In this document: positions 49,935 to 59,776 of the stretch, in pieces
Numbering within the stretch: the stretch's first letter is position 1
Layout: every line of letters begins with the position of its first letter
NCBI GenBank assembly: GCA_050875145.1
Contig: JBNMLH010000017.1
Coordinates: 3,217 to 67,216 of the forward strand
Length of the DNA stretch: 64,000 bases
DNA from: CAG-411 sp050875145
Lineage (GTDB): Bacteria > Bacillota > Clostridia > Lachnospirales > Lachnospiraceae
Reading direction: 5' to 3'
Position numbers and translations under genes: made by a program
The notes under the pieces: model-generated
The model's input: only the letters and a program-made list of their open reading frames with translations
Databases searched by the model: none
What the model was told of the DNA's origin: nothing

Positions 49935-51302
49935 TTAGAACATCCTCCATCCGGAATGATATTTATTTTTCAACTTTCCTTTATTTGCTTTTGCCCAGCC
50001 AAGTGGAAATCCATCAACACAGATCAAATACAAACCAGTTGCATTCATATCATCAAATTCCAATGTTTCACCCTTTAAATATTTACGCACCTTTATATCA
50101 TCACAGGCAAAATTTACAACTTGGTCATACTCTTCCATTTTAAGTGCCATCGCAAGAGATTGACTTGGCTCAAAACGATTTTTCTTGATATCTCCAAGAT
50201 ACAATCCACTTCTGAGCACACGAAATCCCTTCATATCTACCTCTGAATCTGGCAAATAAAACAGTTTATCCTTTACCTGCACACAATTCTCCAATGGTAG
50301 ATCCATCGTAACGTGTGAAAAAAATGCAACGGCTTCTTCTGGCATAACCAATTTTTTTCTACCAAGAAAATTGGACTTTTGCCCCTCTGCTCCATCCTTA
50401 GAAAGCAGTGAAATAAAATGTCCTTCTCCCTGTAATTTATGTGGCCACAATCGAATACACTTTTCCAATTCTTCTGGACCATCTACCCATTCTGGATGTC
50501 CCGGTGCAAATTCATGCCAAACTTTTTCCGGACGTTCAATCGAAAAATCCTCATTTTGGGATAACAGATACTTCATACTACCTTCATCTTCTTCTGGAGA
50601 AAAAGTACATGTAGAATACAAGATTTTTCCACCTGGCTTTAATAATTTTACTGCACTATCAATAATACCTTTTTGTAATTTTTCAAAAAATTCTACTCCA
50701 TGCTCCTCCCAGCTTTTTACCATGGAAGGTTCCTTTCGAAACATTCCTTCTCCAGAACATGGTGCATCAATTAAAATTTTATCGAAATAACCTGCAAACC
50801 TAGACACCAGTTTCTCTGGTACTTCACTGACAACGTAAGCATTTTTTACTCCCATCAGTTCAATATTTTTTAGTAATGCTTTCGCTCGAGAATTACTTAT
50901 ATCGTTTGATACCAATACACCTTGTCCTTTTAATTTTGCCGCTAATTCTGTACTTTTACCACCTGGTGCCGCACAAACATCCAACACGCAATCTCCCGGT
51001 TCCACTGGAAGTAACTGTGCCGGTGTCATGGCAGATGGCTCTTGAATATAGTACAAGCCTGCATAATAATAAGGGTGTTTCGCTGGCTGAACATCATCTT
51101 CATAATAATAGCCATTGTCTGTCCATGGTATTTTTTTCAATGGAAACGGTGTTATCTTTTCAAATTCCTCTGGTGTAATTTTTAAGGTATTTACTCGAAG
51201 CCCTCTGACATTTTTTTGTTCAAAACTTTTTAAATACTCTTGATACTCTTCTTCTCCCAGCAGTGTTTTCATTCGTTCTATATATTTCTCTGGTAAACGC
51301 AA
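49935..51302 (-). CDS. RsmF-like rRNA m5C methyltransferase
   Basis: It starts at TTG 51302 (GGAG 6 nt upstream) with 455 residues. The NOL1/NOP2/Sun domain shows VCAAPGGKSTELAAKLKGQG (SAM, about 110), LIDAPCSGEGMFRKEPSMVK with the PC catalytic Cys (about 178), and KILYSTCTFSPEEDEGSMKY with the second Cys (about 228). The C-terminal half carries an RsmF-type RNA-binding extension (KGFRVLRSGLYLGDIKKNRF). It methylates C in 16S rRNA. The three RNA genes 49224-51302 lie together. Confidence 0.88.
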   Translation of the reverse strand: MRLPEKYIERMKTLLGEEEYQEYLKSFEQKNVRGLRVNTLKITPEEFEKITPFPLKKIPWTDNGYYYEDDVQPAKHPYYYAGLYYIQEPSAMTPAQLLPVEPGDCVLDVCAAPGGKSTELAAKLKGQGVLVSNDISNSRAKALLKNIELMGVKNAYVVSEVPEKLVSRFAGYFDKILIDAPCSGEGMFRKEPSMVKSWEEHGVEFFEKLQKGIIDSAVKLLKPGGKILYSTCTFSPEEDEGSMKYLLSQNEDFSIERPEKVWHEFAPGHPEWVDGPEELEKCIRLWPHKLQGEGHFISLLSKDGAEGQKSNFLGRKKLVMPEEAVAFFSHVTMDLPLENCVQVKDKLFYLPDSEVDMKGFRVLRSGLYLGDIKKNRFEPSQSLAMALKMEEYDQVVNFACDDIKVRKYLKGETLEFDDMNATGLYLICVDGFPLGWAKANKGKLKNKYHSGWRMF

Positions 51303-51342
51303 TCTTACTCCATCCTTTTCTCTATGATTGTTTCACATACAT

Positions 51343-51379
51343 AGAATGAGGCTGTTGCATATACAACAACCCCACTCTT
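51343..51379 (-). terminator. Terminator after the alarmone synthetase
   Basis: On the minus strand GGGGTTGTTG and CAACAGCC(T)C pair around TATATG, with a T-rich continuation (TCATTCTATG). Moderately convincing. Confidence 0.5.
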
Positions 51380-51404
51380 AGCAAAACAGTTTATTATCTT
51401 TTCA

Positions 51405-52208
51405 TCAGTATATCTGCTGCGCACGATAACTTTCTGAAACAATATCCAATTCCTGTCCAAAATGTTCCATCTTATTCAAATCATCTTCTCTATAAATAGC
51501 AAGAAATTCATCCTGAATTTTTAAAACTTCTCTTTTATTGGCTACCTTATACAGGTTTTCAATATTAGCTAATATATTAGACACCACCTGTGTCTTATGC
51601 TGATAATAATTTTGTGCTGCCATAATTTCTTTCCGTACAACAGACATTTCATCATCCAATGTAACAATCGCCTCTGCAGATGTTAATAATTTTTCTTTTA
51701 CATGCTCTGGCATATTACCTTTATATTTATACTGCAATGAATGTTCTACCGTTGCCCAGAAATTCATAGCCAAAGTCCGTACCTGTATCTCCGCTTTTAA
51801 TAGCTTTGGTCCCTGTAAAGACTGTACCGTATATTCAATAATCAGATGATAACTACGATACCCGCTTTTCTTACTCTTTGTTATGTAATCTTTTTCCTCT
51901 ACAATCTTCATATCAGAACGTTTTCGTAAAATTTCCACAACTTTATCAATATCCTCAACAAAGCGGCATATAATACGAACACCTGCTATATCATCCAGTT
52001 TACTTTCCACATCTTCCAGTTCAATATGTTTTCTCTGTGCCTTCTCCAAAATACTGGATATTCTTTTCACACGCCCGTTCACCGATTCAATTGGTGAATA
52101 CTCTCCATCATAGTCAAATTCATTTTTAATATGATTAAACTTAACAATCAATTCATCTACCGCTAATGAATACGGCTCTAATATTTTTCTCCATAATTGT
52201 AACTCCAT
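51405..52208 (-). CDS. Small alarmone synthetase, RelQ-like
   Basis: The 267-residue protein has a single (p)ppGpp synthetase domain: SVNGRVKRISSILEKAQRKH, KKSGYRSYHLIIEYTV (about 120), and LLKAEIQVRTLAMNFWATVE with the EIQVRT motif, plus a helical C-terminus (VVRKEIMAAQNYYQHKTQVV). It lacks the HD hydrolase and regulatory domains of long Rel. It makes ppGpp from GDP/GTP and ATP under stress, often with an oligomeric RelQ form. GGGAGG lies before the ATG. The gene stands alone. Confidence 0.9.
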   Translation of the reverse strand: MELQLWRKILEPYSLAVDELIVKFNHIKNEFDYDGEYSPIESVNGRVKRISSILEKAQRKHIELEDVESKLDDIAGVRIICRFVEDIDKVVEILRKRSDMKIVEEKDYITKSKKSGYRSYHLIIEYTVQSLQGPKLLKAEIQVRTLAMNFWATVEHSLQYKYKGNMPEHVKEKLLTSAEAIVTLDDEMSVVRKEIMAAQNYYQHKTQVVSNILANIENLYKVANKREVLKIQDEFLAIYREDDLNKMEHFGQELDIVSESYRAQQIY

Positions 52209-52434
52209 ATTTTACCTCCCTATCCGCTTTCATTTTTCTTTGATGTACGGACAAACATCTAGTAAAAAAGGGTAATCTCTATTATTTTATTATACCATAT
52301 TTTATATTTGATGTGTATACATTTTTCTATTCCTTTTTATCTTACAAATTTATACAGCGAATCTATAATACCTTTTTTACGCACTCTATCATTCTATGCT
52401 TCTTCCTCAGAAAATATTCCTTACATATAAATCT

Positions 52435-53169
52435 TTATTTCCAATAATTTAACATCTGATAGGGATTTACGCTTTTCTCCTCTTTCTCTATTGAAACATA
52501 AATTCCAAAATGCAGATGAACCGGAAACTTTCCTACTGTTCCTTCCTCTCCATATCCGCTGTCTCCCATTTTTCCAAGCAATTGCCCTACATGCACTCTG
52601 GTTCCCTTTTCAATTCCTTTAGCATAAGAATATAGATGTGCATAATAAAAATACACACCATGATTACTACGAACCCCAATCCGATAACCACCCAGCGGTA
52701 ACCATCCGATTTTTTCTACTACACCTTCGGACACACTGACAATAGATAATTCTCCTCTTTTGTTCTTCTTTGCCATTATATCCGTTCCCTCATGCACTCG
52801 TTTTCCTCCATACGTTCTGGCATTCATCCAAGAATCCTCATAAACTACCTCTGATTTCTCCAATACAGGAAAACACTCCATATCATCTATTATACCCGCT
52901 GCTTTTCTCCCATACTTTTGTCCATATTTTTTTTCAAACATGGCACATCCAACCCGTCCTAACTTTTTATATCTTTTTATACAAGTTGTAGATATCTGAA
53001 AGTTTCTAAATTCTTCTTTTGAAATCTTCTGATATTGGCTGGCCTCTACCGCTAATGCACACAAATTTCCTAAAAAGTAAAGCAAAACCAGTATAATCAA
53101 ATAACTCCAAAAATAATATGATAAATTACCACCTTTTTTATTTTTTACCCGTTTTTTTATGACCTTCAA
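52435..53169 (-). CDS. M23-family metallopeptidase, membrane-anchored
   Basis: The 244-residue protein has one N-terminal membrane helix (SYLIILVLLYFLGNLCALAV), a region of unknown fold, and the LytM/M23 domain with RVHEGTDIMAKK (His-x-x-x-Asp zinc ligands, about 125) and KFPVHLHFGIYVS (His-x-His, about 223). It is a cell-wall peptidase or a sporulation-type SpoIIQ-like factor. The TTG start at 53169 is the longest frame; its GGGGAT site is too close, so the true start may be slightly downstream. Confidence 0.75.
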   Translation of the reverse strand: MKVIKKRVKNKKGGNLSYYFWSYLIILVLLYFLGNLCALAVEASQYQKISKEEFRNFQISTTCIKRYKKLGRVGCAMFEKKYGQKYGRKAAGIIDDMECFPVLEKSEVVYEDSWMNARTYGGKRVHEGTDIMAKKNKRGELSIVSVSEGVVEKIGWLPLGGYRIGVRSNHGVYFYYAHLYSYAKGIEKGTRVHVGQLLGKMGDSGYGEEGTVGKFPVHLHFGIYVSIEKEEKSVNPYQMLNYWK

Positions 53170-53223
53170 ATCCCCTGTTTACATACTCATTCTATCTTAT
53201 CGGGTAAAAACTTCATTTATTCC

Positions 53224-54669
53224 TTATTCTTGGCATATTTCCTTTAATATACCTAATACAAACTGATAAACTCTCTGTGTAGATGAGATTACGAGACGTT
53301 CTTTTGGGGTATGAATATCATAGATATCTGGTCCTATTGAAACCATATCCAACGCTTTATTTTTATCTGCTAAAATACCACATTCCAGTCCAGCATGAAT
53401 TGCTTCAATCTTTGGGCTTTCCCCATACTGCTCTTCATATACCTTCACGCATAATTCACGCAATGCAGAATTTGCCCGATACTCCCATGCAGGATATTCA
53501 CTCTTTTTCTCAAATGCACCACCTGTGCTTTCAATCAAATGTTTCATTTTCTGCCCTAAATACTGTTTATAACTTTGCACTGAACTTCTTATAGAAAAGG
53601 ATAAAAATACATTTTCTTCATTAGTTCTACAAATTCCCAGATTTAAAGAACTTTCCACTAGCCCAGAAATTGCTTCACTCATCTTTTGCACGCCATTTGG
53701 TGTTTGTTCCAAAAAGAAAATAAGATTTTCTTTTACTTCATTGGAAAATACTTTTGTTTTCTGCATTCCTTTTTGCACATATGCAAATCTTGCTTCTGGT
53801 TCATTGGCAGAAACTTCGTTTTTTATATTTTTCACTATCTTGTCAAAGGTATTAGCAAATACTTCTATATCAGAAATCAAAATTTCGGCTTTTGCATCCC
53901 TTGGTATTGCATTATCTTTCAAACCTCCGTCTACAGAAATCAAATCGAATAAAAGCTTTTCATTCTGCATTTCAGCTAAAATTCTTCCCAAACTCAATAC
54001 TGCATTTTCTCTGTTTTTATCAATCTCTGTTCCTGAATGTCCCCCCTGCATTCCAGATACAACAAGCTCCATTACGATTCCTTCTGCTTCCTTTCGGTTT
54101 AATTGATAAGTTCCATTTACAGACATACCTCCAGCACAACTTGTCAAAATAGTCCCTTCTTCTTCTGAATCAATATTAATAAAATAAGTTCCTTTCAATT
54201 TAGAAGCATCCAATCCAATCGCACCATCCATTCCAGTTTCCTCATCCGTAGTAATCACCACCTCTATTGGTGGATGGACAATCGTATCATCATCTAAAAT
54301 TGCAAGTGCATAAGCTATCGCAATTCCATCGTCTCCTCCCAAGGTTGTGCCTTTTGCATAAACATAGTCCCCATCTATTTGAATATCCAACGGCTCTTTC
54401 AAAAAGTCATGCTGGCAATCCGTCTCTTTTTCGCAAACCATATCCATATGACCCTGCAAAATTACAGTTGGTCTATCTTCAAATCCCTTACTACCAGCCT
54501 TGCGAATTATCACATTTTCATACACATCCTGCTCATACTCCAATTGATGTTTTTTAGCAAAGTCAACTAAATAATTACTAATAGCTGTATTATTTCCTGA
54601 CCCTCTTGGAATGCGACTAATCTCTTCAAAATAGGTAAATACTTTTGTAGAATCAATTTTTTCTAACAT
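53224..54669 (-). CDS. pepD: Aminoacyl-histidine dipeptidase (M20)
   Basis: The 481-residue enzyme has VILQGHMDMVCEKETDCQHD (zinc His and Asp, about 76), GDDGIAIAYALAILDD (118), VITTDEETGMDGAIGLDASK with the catalytic Glu (about 148) and SCAGGMSVNGTYQLNR. This is the PepD/carnosinase type that cleaves Xaa-His dipeptides. AAAGGAG precedes the ATG. It may be monocistronic. Confidence 0.9.
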   Translation of the reverse strand: MLEKIDSTKVFTYFEEISRIPRGSGNNTAISNYLVDFAKKHQLEYEQDVYENVIIRKAGSKGFEDRPTVILQGHMDMVCEKETDCQHDFLKEPLDIQIDGDYVYAKGTTLGGDDGIAIAYALAILDDDTIVHPPIEVVITTDEETGMDGAIGLDASKLKGTYFINIDSEEEGTILTSCAGGMSVNGTYQLNRKEAEGIVMELVVSGMQGGHSGTEIDKNRENAVLSLGRILAEMQNEKLLFDLISVDGGLKDNAIPRDAKAEILISDIEVFANTFDKIVKNIKNEVSANEPEARFAYVQKGMQKTKVFSNEVKENLIFFLEQTPNGVQKMSEAISGLVESSLNLGICRTNEENVFLSFSIRSSVQSYKQYLGQKMKHLIESTGGAFEKKSEYPAWEYRANSALRELCVKVYEEQYGESPKIEAIHAGLECGILADKNKALDMVSIGPDIYDIHTPKERLVISSTQRVYQFVLGILKEICQE

Positions 54670-54830
54670 ATTATAACGCTCCTTTTCATAAACATTTTGA
54701 TACAGATTTTACATACTACCTCTCCAAATTATTTGCACAAATAACACACTTCATGCTTTTATATTATCGCTATCAGTCATATATGCATTTTATAAAAGCA
54801 AAATTTAACTCATAGCTTTCGTATATAAAA

Positions 54831-54889
54831 AGGTCGCCTGTGATATTCTCAGCAAACGACCTGGCAATGGTTCAATAAAACATTGAACC
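54831..54889 (-). terminator. Tandem terminators after PFL gene
   Basis: GGTTCAAT/ATTGAACC (54869-54889) and AGGTCG/CGACCT (54831-54862), the second followed on the minus strand by TTTTTATAT. They end the PFL gene. Confidence 0.75.
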
Positions 54890-54903
54890 GCTTTTTATTC
54901 TCT

Positions 54904-56268
54904 TTAGTTCTTAAAACTATGAATTGGTGCAGGAATTCTTCCTCCGCGATTAATAAAATCATCACTAGAGAATTGATTCACTGGCATAATTGGTGCATAA
55001 CCTAACAAACCACCAAATTCTACAGTATCTCCTACCTTTTTCCCAATAACAGGAATAATACGAACTGCTGTTGTTTTTTGGTTTACCATACCAATTGCCA
55101 TCTCATCAGCAATCACACCAGAAATTGTTGTTGCCTTTGTATCTCCTGGAATAGCAATCATATCCAAACCTACAGAACAAACACAAGTCATAGCTTCCAA
55201 TTTTTCTAAAGTAAGTGCGCCATCTACCACAGCATCAATCATACCTTGATCTTCACTAACTGGAATAAAGGCTCCACTCAATCCACCTACATAAGAGGAT
55301 GCCATAACACCACCCTTTTTCACTTGGTCATTTAACATAGCCAGTGCAGCCGTTGTACCTGGTGCACCTGCTCTTTCCAATCCCATTACTTCAAATATCT
55401 CTGCAATACTATCTCCAACCGCAGGTGTTGGTGCTAAGGATAAATCAATAATACCAAATGGTATTCCCAATCTCTTAGAAGCCTCTGATGCAATCAATTG
55501 TCCTACTCTGGTAATCTTAAAAGCTGTTTTCTTTACAGTCTCACATAATGTACCAAAGTCAGCACCCTTCGCAGTTTCCAATGCAGACTTAACAACTCCC
55601 GGTCCACTAACTCCAACATTGATAATTGCATCTGCTTCTGTTACTCCATGGAACGCTCCTGCCATAAATGGATTATCATCTGGTGCATTACACAATACAA
55701 CCAACTTTGCACAACCAATAGAATCATTTTCTTTTGTCAAATCAGCAGTTTCTAAAATAATCTCACCTAAAAGCTTTACTGCATCCATGTTAATTCCTGT
55801 CTTGCTGGAACCAACATTGACAGAACTACAAATAAATTCCGTTTCTTTCATTGCCTGTGGAATAGAGCGAATTAAATATTCATCACTCTTTGTCATTCCT
55901 TTCGAAACCAAAGCGGAATAACCACCAATAAAGTTTACACCCACCTTCTTTGCCGCGCGGTCTAAAGCTTTCGCAAGGATAACATAATCCTCAGGACATT
56001 TACATGCGCGAGCACCTACTAAGGAAATTGGAGTAATGGAAATTCGCTTATTTACAATTGGAATACCAAACTCTTTTTCAAGGTCCTGTCCAGTTGAAAC
56101 CAAATCTTTCGCTACAGTCGTAATCTTATTATAGATATTTTCTGCAACTACATTCACATCCGAATCCGCACAATCTAATAAACTAATTCCTAATGTAATT
56201 GTTCTTACATCAAGATTCTGTTTTTCAATCATTTTATTCGTTTCTAAAACTTCATTAATATTAATCAT
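54904..56268 (-). CDS. PFL family protein (DUF711/UPF0210)
   Basis: ATG 56268 (MININEVLETNKMIEKQN) is preferred to the codon three upstream. The 454-residue protein has RTITLGISLLDCADSDVNVV, CSSVNVGSSKTGINMDAVKL, GVSGPGVVKSALETAKGADF and PAVGDSIAEIFEVMGLERAG. It is the PFL-like UPF0210 family, of unproven reaction despite its fold. It lies directly after the ACT-domain gene, the usual pair in clostridia, suggesting amino-acid sensing. Confidence 0.88.
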   Translation of the reverse strand: MININEVLETNKMIEKQNLDVRTITLGISLLDCADSDVNVVAENIYNKITTVAKDLVSTGQDLEKEFGIPIVNKRISITPISLVGARACKCPEDYVILAKALDRAAKKVGVNFIGGYSALVSKGMTKSDEYLIRSIPQAMKETEFICSSVNVGSSKTGINMDAVKLLGEIILETADLTKENDSIGCAKLVVLCNAPDDNPFMAGAFHGVTEADAIINVGVSGPGVVKSALETAKGADFGTLCETVKKTAFKITRVGQLIASEASKRLGIPFGIIDLSLAPTPAVGDSIAEIFEVMGLERAGAPGTTAALAMLNDQVKKGGVMASSYVGGLSGAFIPVSEDQGMIDAVVDGALTLEKLEAMTCVCSVGLDMIAIPGDTKATTISGVIADEMAIGMVNQKTTAVRIIPVIGKKVGDTVEFGGLLGYAPIMPVNQFSSDDFINRGGRIPAPIHSFKN

Positions 56269-56292
56269 GCTATACATTATCCTTTCTGTATT

Positions 56293-56565
56293 TTATAAAC
56301 GGTGCATTTTATTGAAAATATCCTCACGCTGAATTTTAATAATACAACCAATTTCTTCTCCGATTTTCTCTAAATCTGCTGAAAGAGTTGTAAACTCCTT
56401 ATCTGTTGCACTAATGTCTGTAATCATCATCATATTAAAATAACCTTGTACAATAGTCTGTGAAATATCAAGAATGTTTACCTTACTCTCTGATAAGTAA
56501 GTACAAACTTTTGCAATAATACCTACACTATCTTTTCCTACTACAGTTATAATTGTTTTTTTCAT
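56293..56565 (-). CDS. ACT domain protein
   Basis: The 90-residue protein is a single ACT domain: MKKTIITVVGKDSVGIIAKV then CTYLSESKVNILDISQTIVQ and MMMITDISATDKEF. It is like GcvR/UPF0237 proteins that bind amino acids and regulate. AGGAGG precedes the ATG. It is the upstream partner of the PFL gene. Confidence 0.88.
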   Translation of the reverse strand: MKKTIITVVGKDSVGIIAKVCTYLSESKVNILDISQTIVQGYFNMMMITDISATDKEFTTLSADLEKIGEEIGCIIKIQREDIFNKMHRL

Positions 56566-56656
56566 AAATTTATCCTCCTAAAATAACAGATTTCATCTGA
56601 ATTTTGCTACCTACTTTGATTTTAACAATACTTATAGTAGTATACACTACTTTTGT

Positions 56657-57448
56657 CTATATTTCAAATACAGATGTAGCTTGAAAGCATTTTGCAACAG
56701 AAAGAAATCCCGATTTACATTTATAGCCTTTTTCCTCAAGCTCGCACTTGACAGTTTCATAAGCCAAATCAGGAAAATTATTATCTTTACTCAAATGTCC
56801 TAAAATAATATGTTTCATTTTTTCATTTATAATGTCACACAATAAATTAGCAGATACCATATTTGATAAATGTCCTTTTCTTCCTAATATGCGCTGCTTT
56901 AATATGTACGGATATGGTCCTACCTGTAACATATTTACATCATGATTTGCTTCCAGCAACAGGATTTCTGAATCTCTTAAATGTTCCAGTGTGTATGCAT
57001 CATATGTGCCTAAATCCGTTGCCACTCCCATTTTATGTCCATCCTGTTCAAATGTATAAGCAACAGGATTTGCCGCATCATGCGAAATAGAAAAAGGGCA
57101 TATCTCCATATCTTTTAAAATTAATTTTTGATCTGGTTCTACATAATGTAACAATTCAGCAGGAATTTTTCCCACATTTTTTGTATGTAGCATAGCGTAA
57201 ATCGTTTCTACTGTGGAATAAATTGGAATATGGTAACGGCGTGCCATAACACCGACCCCTGCAATGTGATCTCCATGCTCATGGGTCACAAATATTCCAT
57301 CAATCTTAGAGGGATCCACATCAATATCTGACAATCCCGCTTCAATCTTTTTTCCGCTAATACCTGCATCCACTAAAATATTTGTATCCTTTCCTCCCAC
57401 ATAGATACAATTGCCATCACTTCCACTTGAGATACTACATAATTTCAA
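56657..57448 (-). CDS. MBL-fold hydrolase, YycJ/VicX-like
   Basis: It starts at TTG 57448 with GAGGAAATAAG upstream, giving 263 residues. Motifs: MKLCSISSGSDGNCIYVGGK, FVTHEHGDHIAGVGVMARRY (zinc HxHxDH), ILLLEANHDVNMLQVGPYPY and HIILGHLSKDNNFPDLAYET. This is the WalJ/YycJ group (5'-3' nuclease-like, cell-wall linked). It follows the ftsA-like gene by 58 bp. Confidence 0.85.
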   Translation of the reverse strand: MKLCSISSGSDGNCIYVGGKDTNILVDAGISGKKIEAGLSDIDVDPSKIDGIFVTHEHGDHIAGVGVMARRYHIPIYSTVETIYAMLHTKNVGKIPAELLHYVEPDQKLILKDMEICPFSISHDAANPVAYTFEQDGHKMGVATDLGTYDAYTLEHLRDSEILLLEANHDVNMLQVGPYPYILKQRILGRKGHLSNMVSANLLCDIINEKMKHIILGHLSKDNNFPDLAYETVKCELEEKGYKCKSGFLSVAKCFQATSVFEI

Positions 57449-57506
57449 CTTATTTCCTCTTTTCTATTATCCAATTCAAGTACTTCCAAAAACATTCCAT
57501 AATCCT

Positions 57507-59672
57507 TTATTTTTCCCAGTACAATTCCATCTGCTCTCCATCCTTAATCGGGGTTGAGAAAGTAGCCTCCATACCATTTACTGTCATAACAATAGAAGAT
57601 CCTCCAGCCGTATGTGTATCAAAAGGATAAAAATCTAATATATCCACAAAAATGTAGGATGCTTTTCCAGATAATGTTACTGGCGTATTATTCACAGTTA
57701 TGTGAATTTCATGAACTTCATTTAAGATTACTTCACTCTTATTATTATCCTCTTTATTCTGAGCTATTTCTTCACTTTGGCTATTGTCTCTCATTTCATT
57801 TGCAACAACAGATTCTACCTCCTCTATCGTAGGATCTGATACCTTTTTCTCCTGATTTTCCACTATATGAGAATTATCTTCTAACCTCTCATCTACAAGC
57901 ATTGTATCTCTTGTTTGTTCCCATGCACATTCAACTGAAAAACCATCGTAAATCCTCTCCTCTAAGCCAGCCTCTTTTCCATTGATGCGAAAATCAGTCG
58001 GATAAGGCATATCCATCAATTCCATTATCTCATCAATACTATAATAATCTACTATCTCTATTCTATCCTTTTCCGCAATAAGATAGCTCTCTAACACCAC
58101 TTCATCATTTACTCTAACCATTCTTGGGCAAGTAATTTTCTTTCTATTTACCTCTATTACAATATTTCCTTTTCTTTTAAATTCTGGTATCTCTCCAACT
58201 GTACTCTTTGCTGGGCTTCCCGCAGTTGAAGGAATTATTTCAATAATATCATCTGCAGAAATCTTTGTATTAAGACTAGCTTCCTTGCCATTAATTGTAA
58301 TCTTTGCACCATCACCAGCTTCTCCACGAAGTAGTCTTGCCTCATTATTAACCAAATAATTAATTTCTTTTCCCCTTTTAGGAAATAAATCTTCCTTAGG
58401 AAATCCAATTTGAATTGCCGCATCCATGACGGTCAAGCGATTATTATCATATAATTTAATCTGTGTTCCATTCACAGAAACCATAACAAAATTGTTATTC
58501 TTAGCCAAATGGCTAAGGCAGATACCGATCGGTGTTACAAGGGTTGAATCCAATACAACATCTTCCTCAAAATGAATTGTTCCAAACACTTCTTCTCCTC
58601 GAACAGCAACTCGTTCTTTCGGTAATCCTAAATGTTCAGCCAGACTCTCTGCAAAATTTGGTAGTTTTCCACCACCTCCAACAATAAATACTGCACTAAC
58701 TGGCACACCACCATTTAATTCTATAATACGTTCTGCCACTTTTTTTGTTGTATTAGAAACAGTATCCTGCAATCCTTCTAATACTTCCTCTGGTGACAAC
58801 GTATGTGCAATTCCCATAATGTCTTTATATTCAATCTTTTTTTCTGAAAAACAACCTATCTTTATATCTTCCGCAGTTGAAAAGTCCACAAGATAGCGCT
58901 TTGCGATTTCCTCCGTAAAAGTATCTCCCGCAATTGGTATCATTCCATATCCAATAATACTTCCATCTTTTGTGATAGAAATATCAGATGTTCCTGCTCC
59001 CACATCTACAAGCCCAATGTTCAACAATCTAAAGTTGACTGGTATTGCAAGCTCACTTGCTGCAATTGGTTCTAATGTTAAATTTGCCACTTTCAATCCA
59101 GCTTTTTCCACAGAAGCATACAAAGATTCAATAACCTCATCTGGCAAAAAAGTAGCCAAAAAATCAGCAGAAATCTTTCTTCCTTTATGCCCTTTTAAAC
59201 TTAACATAATATAATCATCTAAATAATAATGTATTACCGTAGAACCCACGCAATACATCCCTAATTGCTGATTCATTTCATCTCGCAACGTCGCATATGC
59301 TTTTTCCATCCCAATCAGCTCTAATGTATGGATTTTTTCTTCATCAATAATACTCTCATCATCAAATTCATAATCTGCACGTACGGTCACAGTTTTAAGA
59401 ACACGACCAGCCGCTGCAATACAAACATCTTCCAACTTATAATGTAACTTTTGCTCCAACTCCATTTTTACCTGTGAAATGGTTTCTGCCACCTTATCAA
59501 TATCATGAATTTGTCCATCCAACATAGAACGAGTCTCATGCATACGAACAACTTGTCCAACTACACAAAAGTTTTTTTCACTTTCGCGATATCCCACTGT
59601 TCCAACAATACTTCTTGTCCCTATATCCAAACCAAATATATAATGTTCTGGACACTTTGTATATTCTGTCAC
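57507..59672 (-). CDS. FtsA/PilM-like ATPase with triplicated C-terminal module
   Basis: GTG 59672 is preferred: TTTGGAGGAATTTTT precedes it and overlaps the upstream in-frame start. The 721-residue protein has an actin-like ATPase (about 10-390: FGLDIGTRSIVGTVGYRESE, VDVGAGTSDISITKDGSIIG, VFIVGGGGKLPNFAESLAEH) of the FtsA/PilM type, then about 330 extra residues with three copies of a small unit ending in xINGKEAxLxxxIxDGxxVE (about 460-480, 561-583, 697-718). A charged linker (about 590-655) joins the last. It may be a divisome or envelope scaffold; no ftsZ is near. Confidence 0.8.
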   Translation of the reverse strand: MTEYTKCPEHYIFGLDIGTRSIVGTVGYRESEKNFCVVGQVVRMHETRSMLDGQIHDIDKVAETISQVKMELEQKLHYKLEDVCIAAAGRVLKTVTVRADYEFDDESIIDEEKIHTLELIGMEKAYATLRDEMNQQLGMYCVGSTVIHYYLDDYIMLSLKGHKGRKISADFLATFLPDEVIESLYASVEKAGLKVANLTLEPIAASELAIPVNFRLLNIGLVDVGAGTSDISITKDGSIIGYGMIPIAGDTFTEEIAKRYLVDFSTAEDIKIGCFSEKKIEYKDIMGIAHTLSPEEVLEGLQDTVSNTTKKVAERIIELNGGVPVSAVFIVGGGGKLPNFAESLAEHLGLPKERVAVRGEEVFGTIHFEEDVVLDSTLVTPIGICLSHLAKNNNFVMVSVNGTQIKLYDNNRLTVMDAAIQIGFPKEDLFPKRGKEINYLVNNEARLLRGEAGDGAKITINGKEASLNTKISADDIIEIIPSTAGSPAKSTVGEIPEFKRKGNIVIEVNRKKITCPRMVRVNDEVVLESYLIAEKDRIEIVDYYSIDEIMELMDMPYPTDFRINGKEAGLEERIYDGFSVECAWEQTRDTMLVDERLEDNSHIVENQEKKVSDPTIEEVESVVANEMRDNSQSEEIAQNKEDNNKSEVILNEVHEIHITVNNTPVTLSGKASYIFVDILDFYPFDTHTAGGSSIVMTVNGMEATFSTPIKDGEQMELYWEK

Positions 59673-59776
59673 AAAAATTCCTCCAAACATTTTGTATCTA
59701 TTCTATTTGTAAATCCAACATCCCCCTATAGACTTACATATTCAATCCGTTCACAATTATAACATATTTTAACTGC

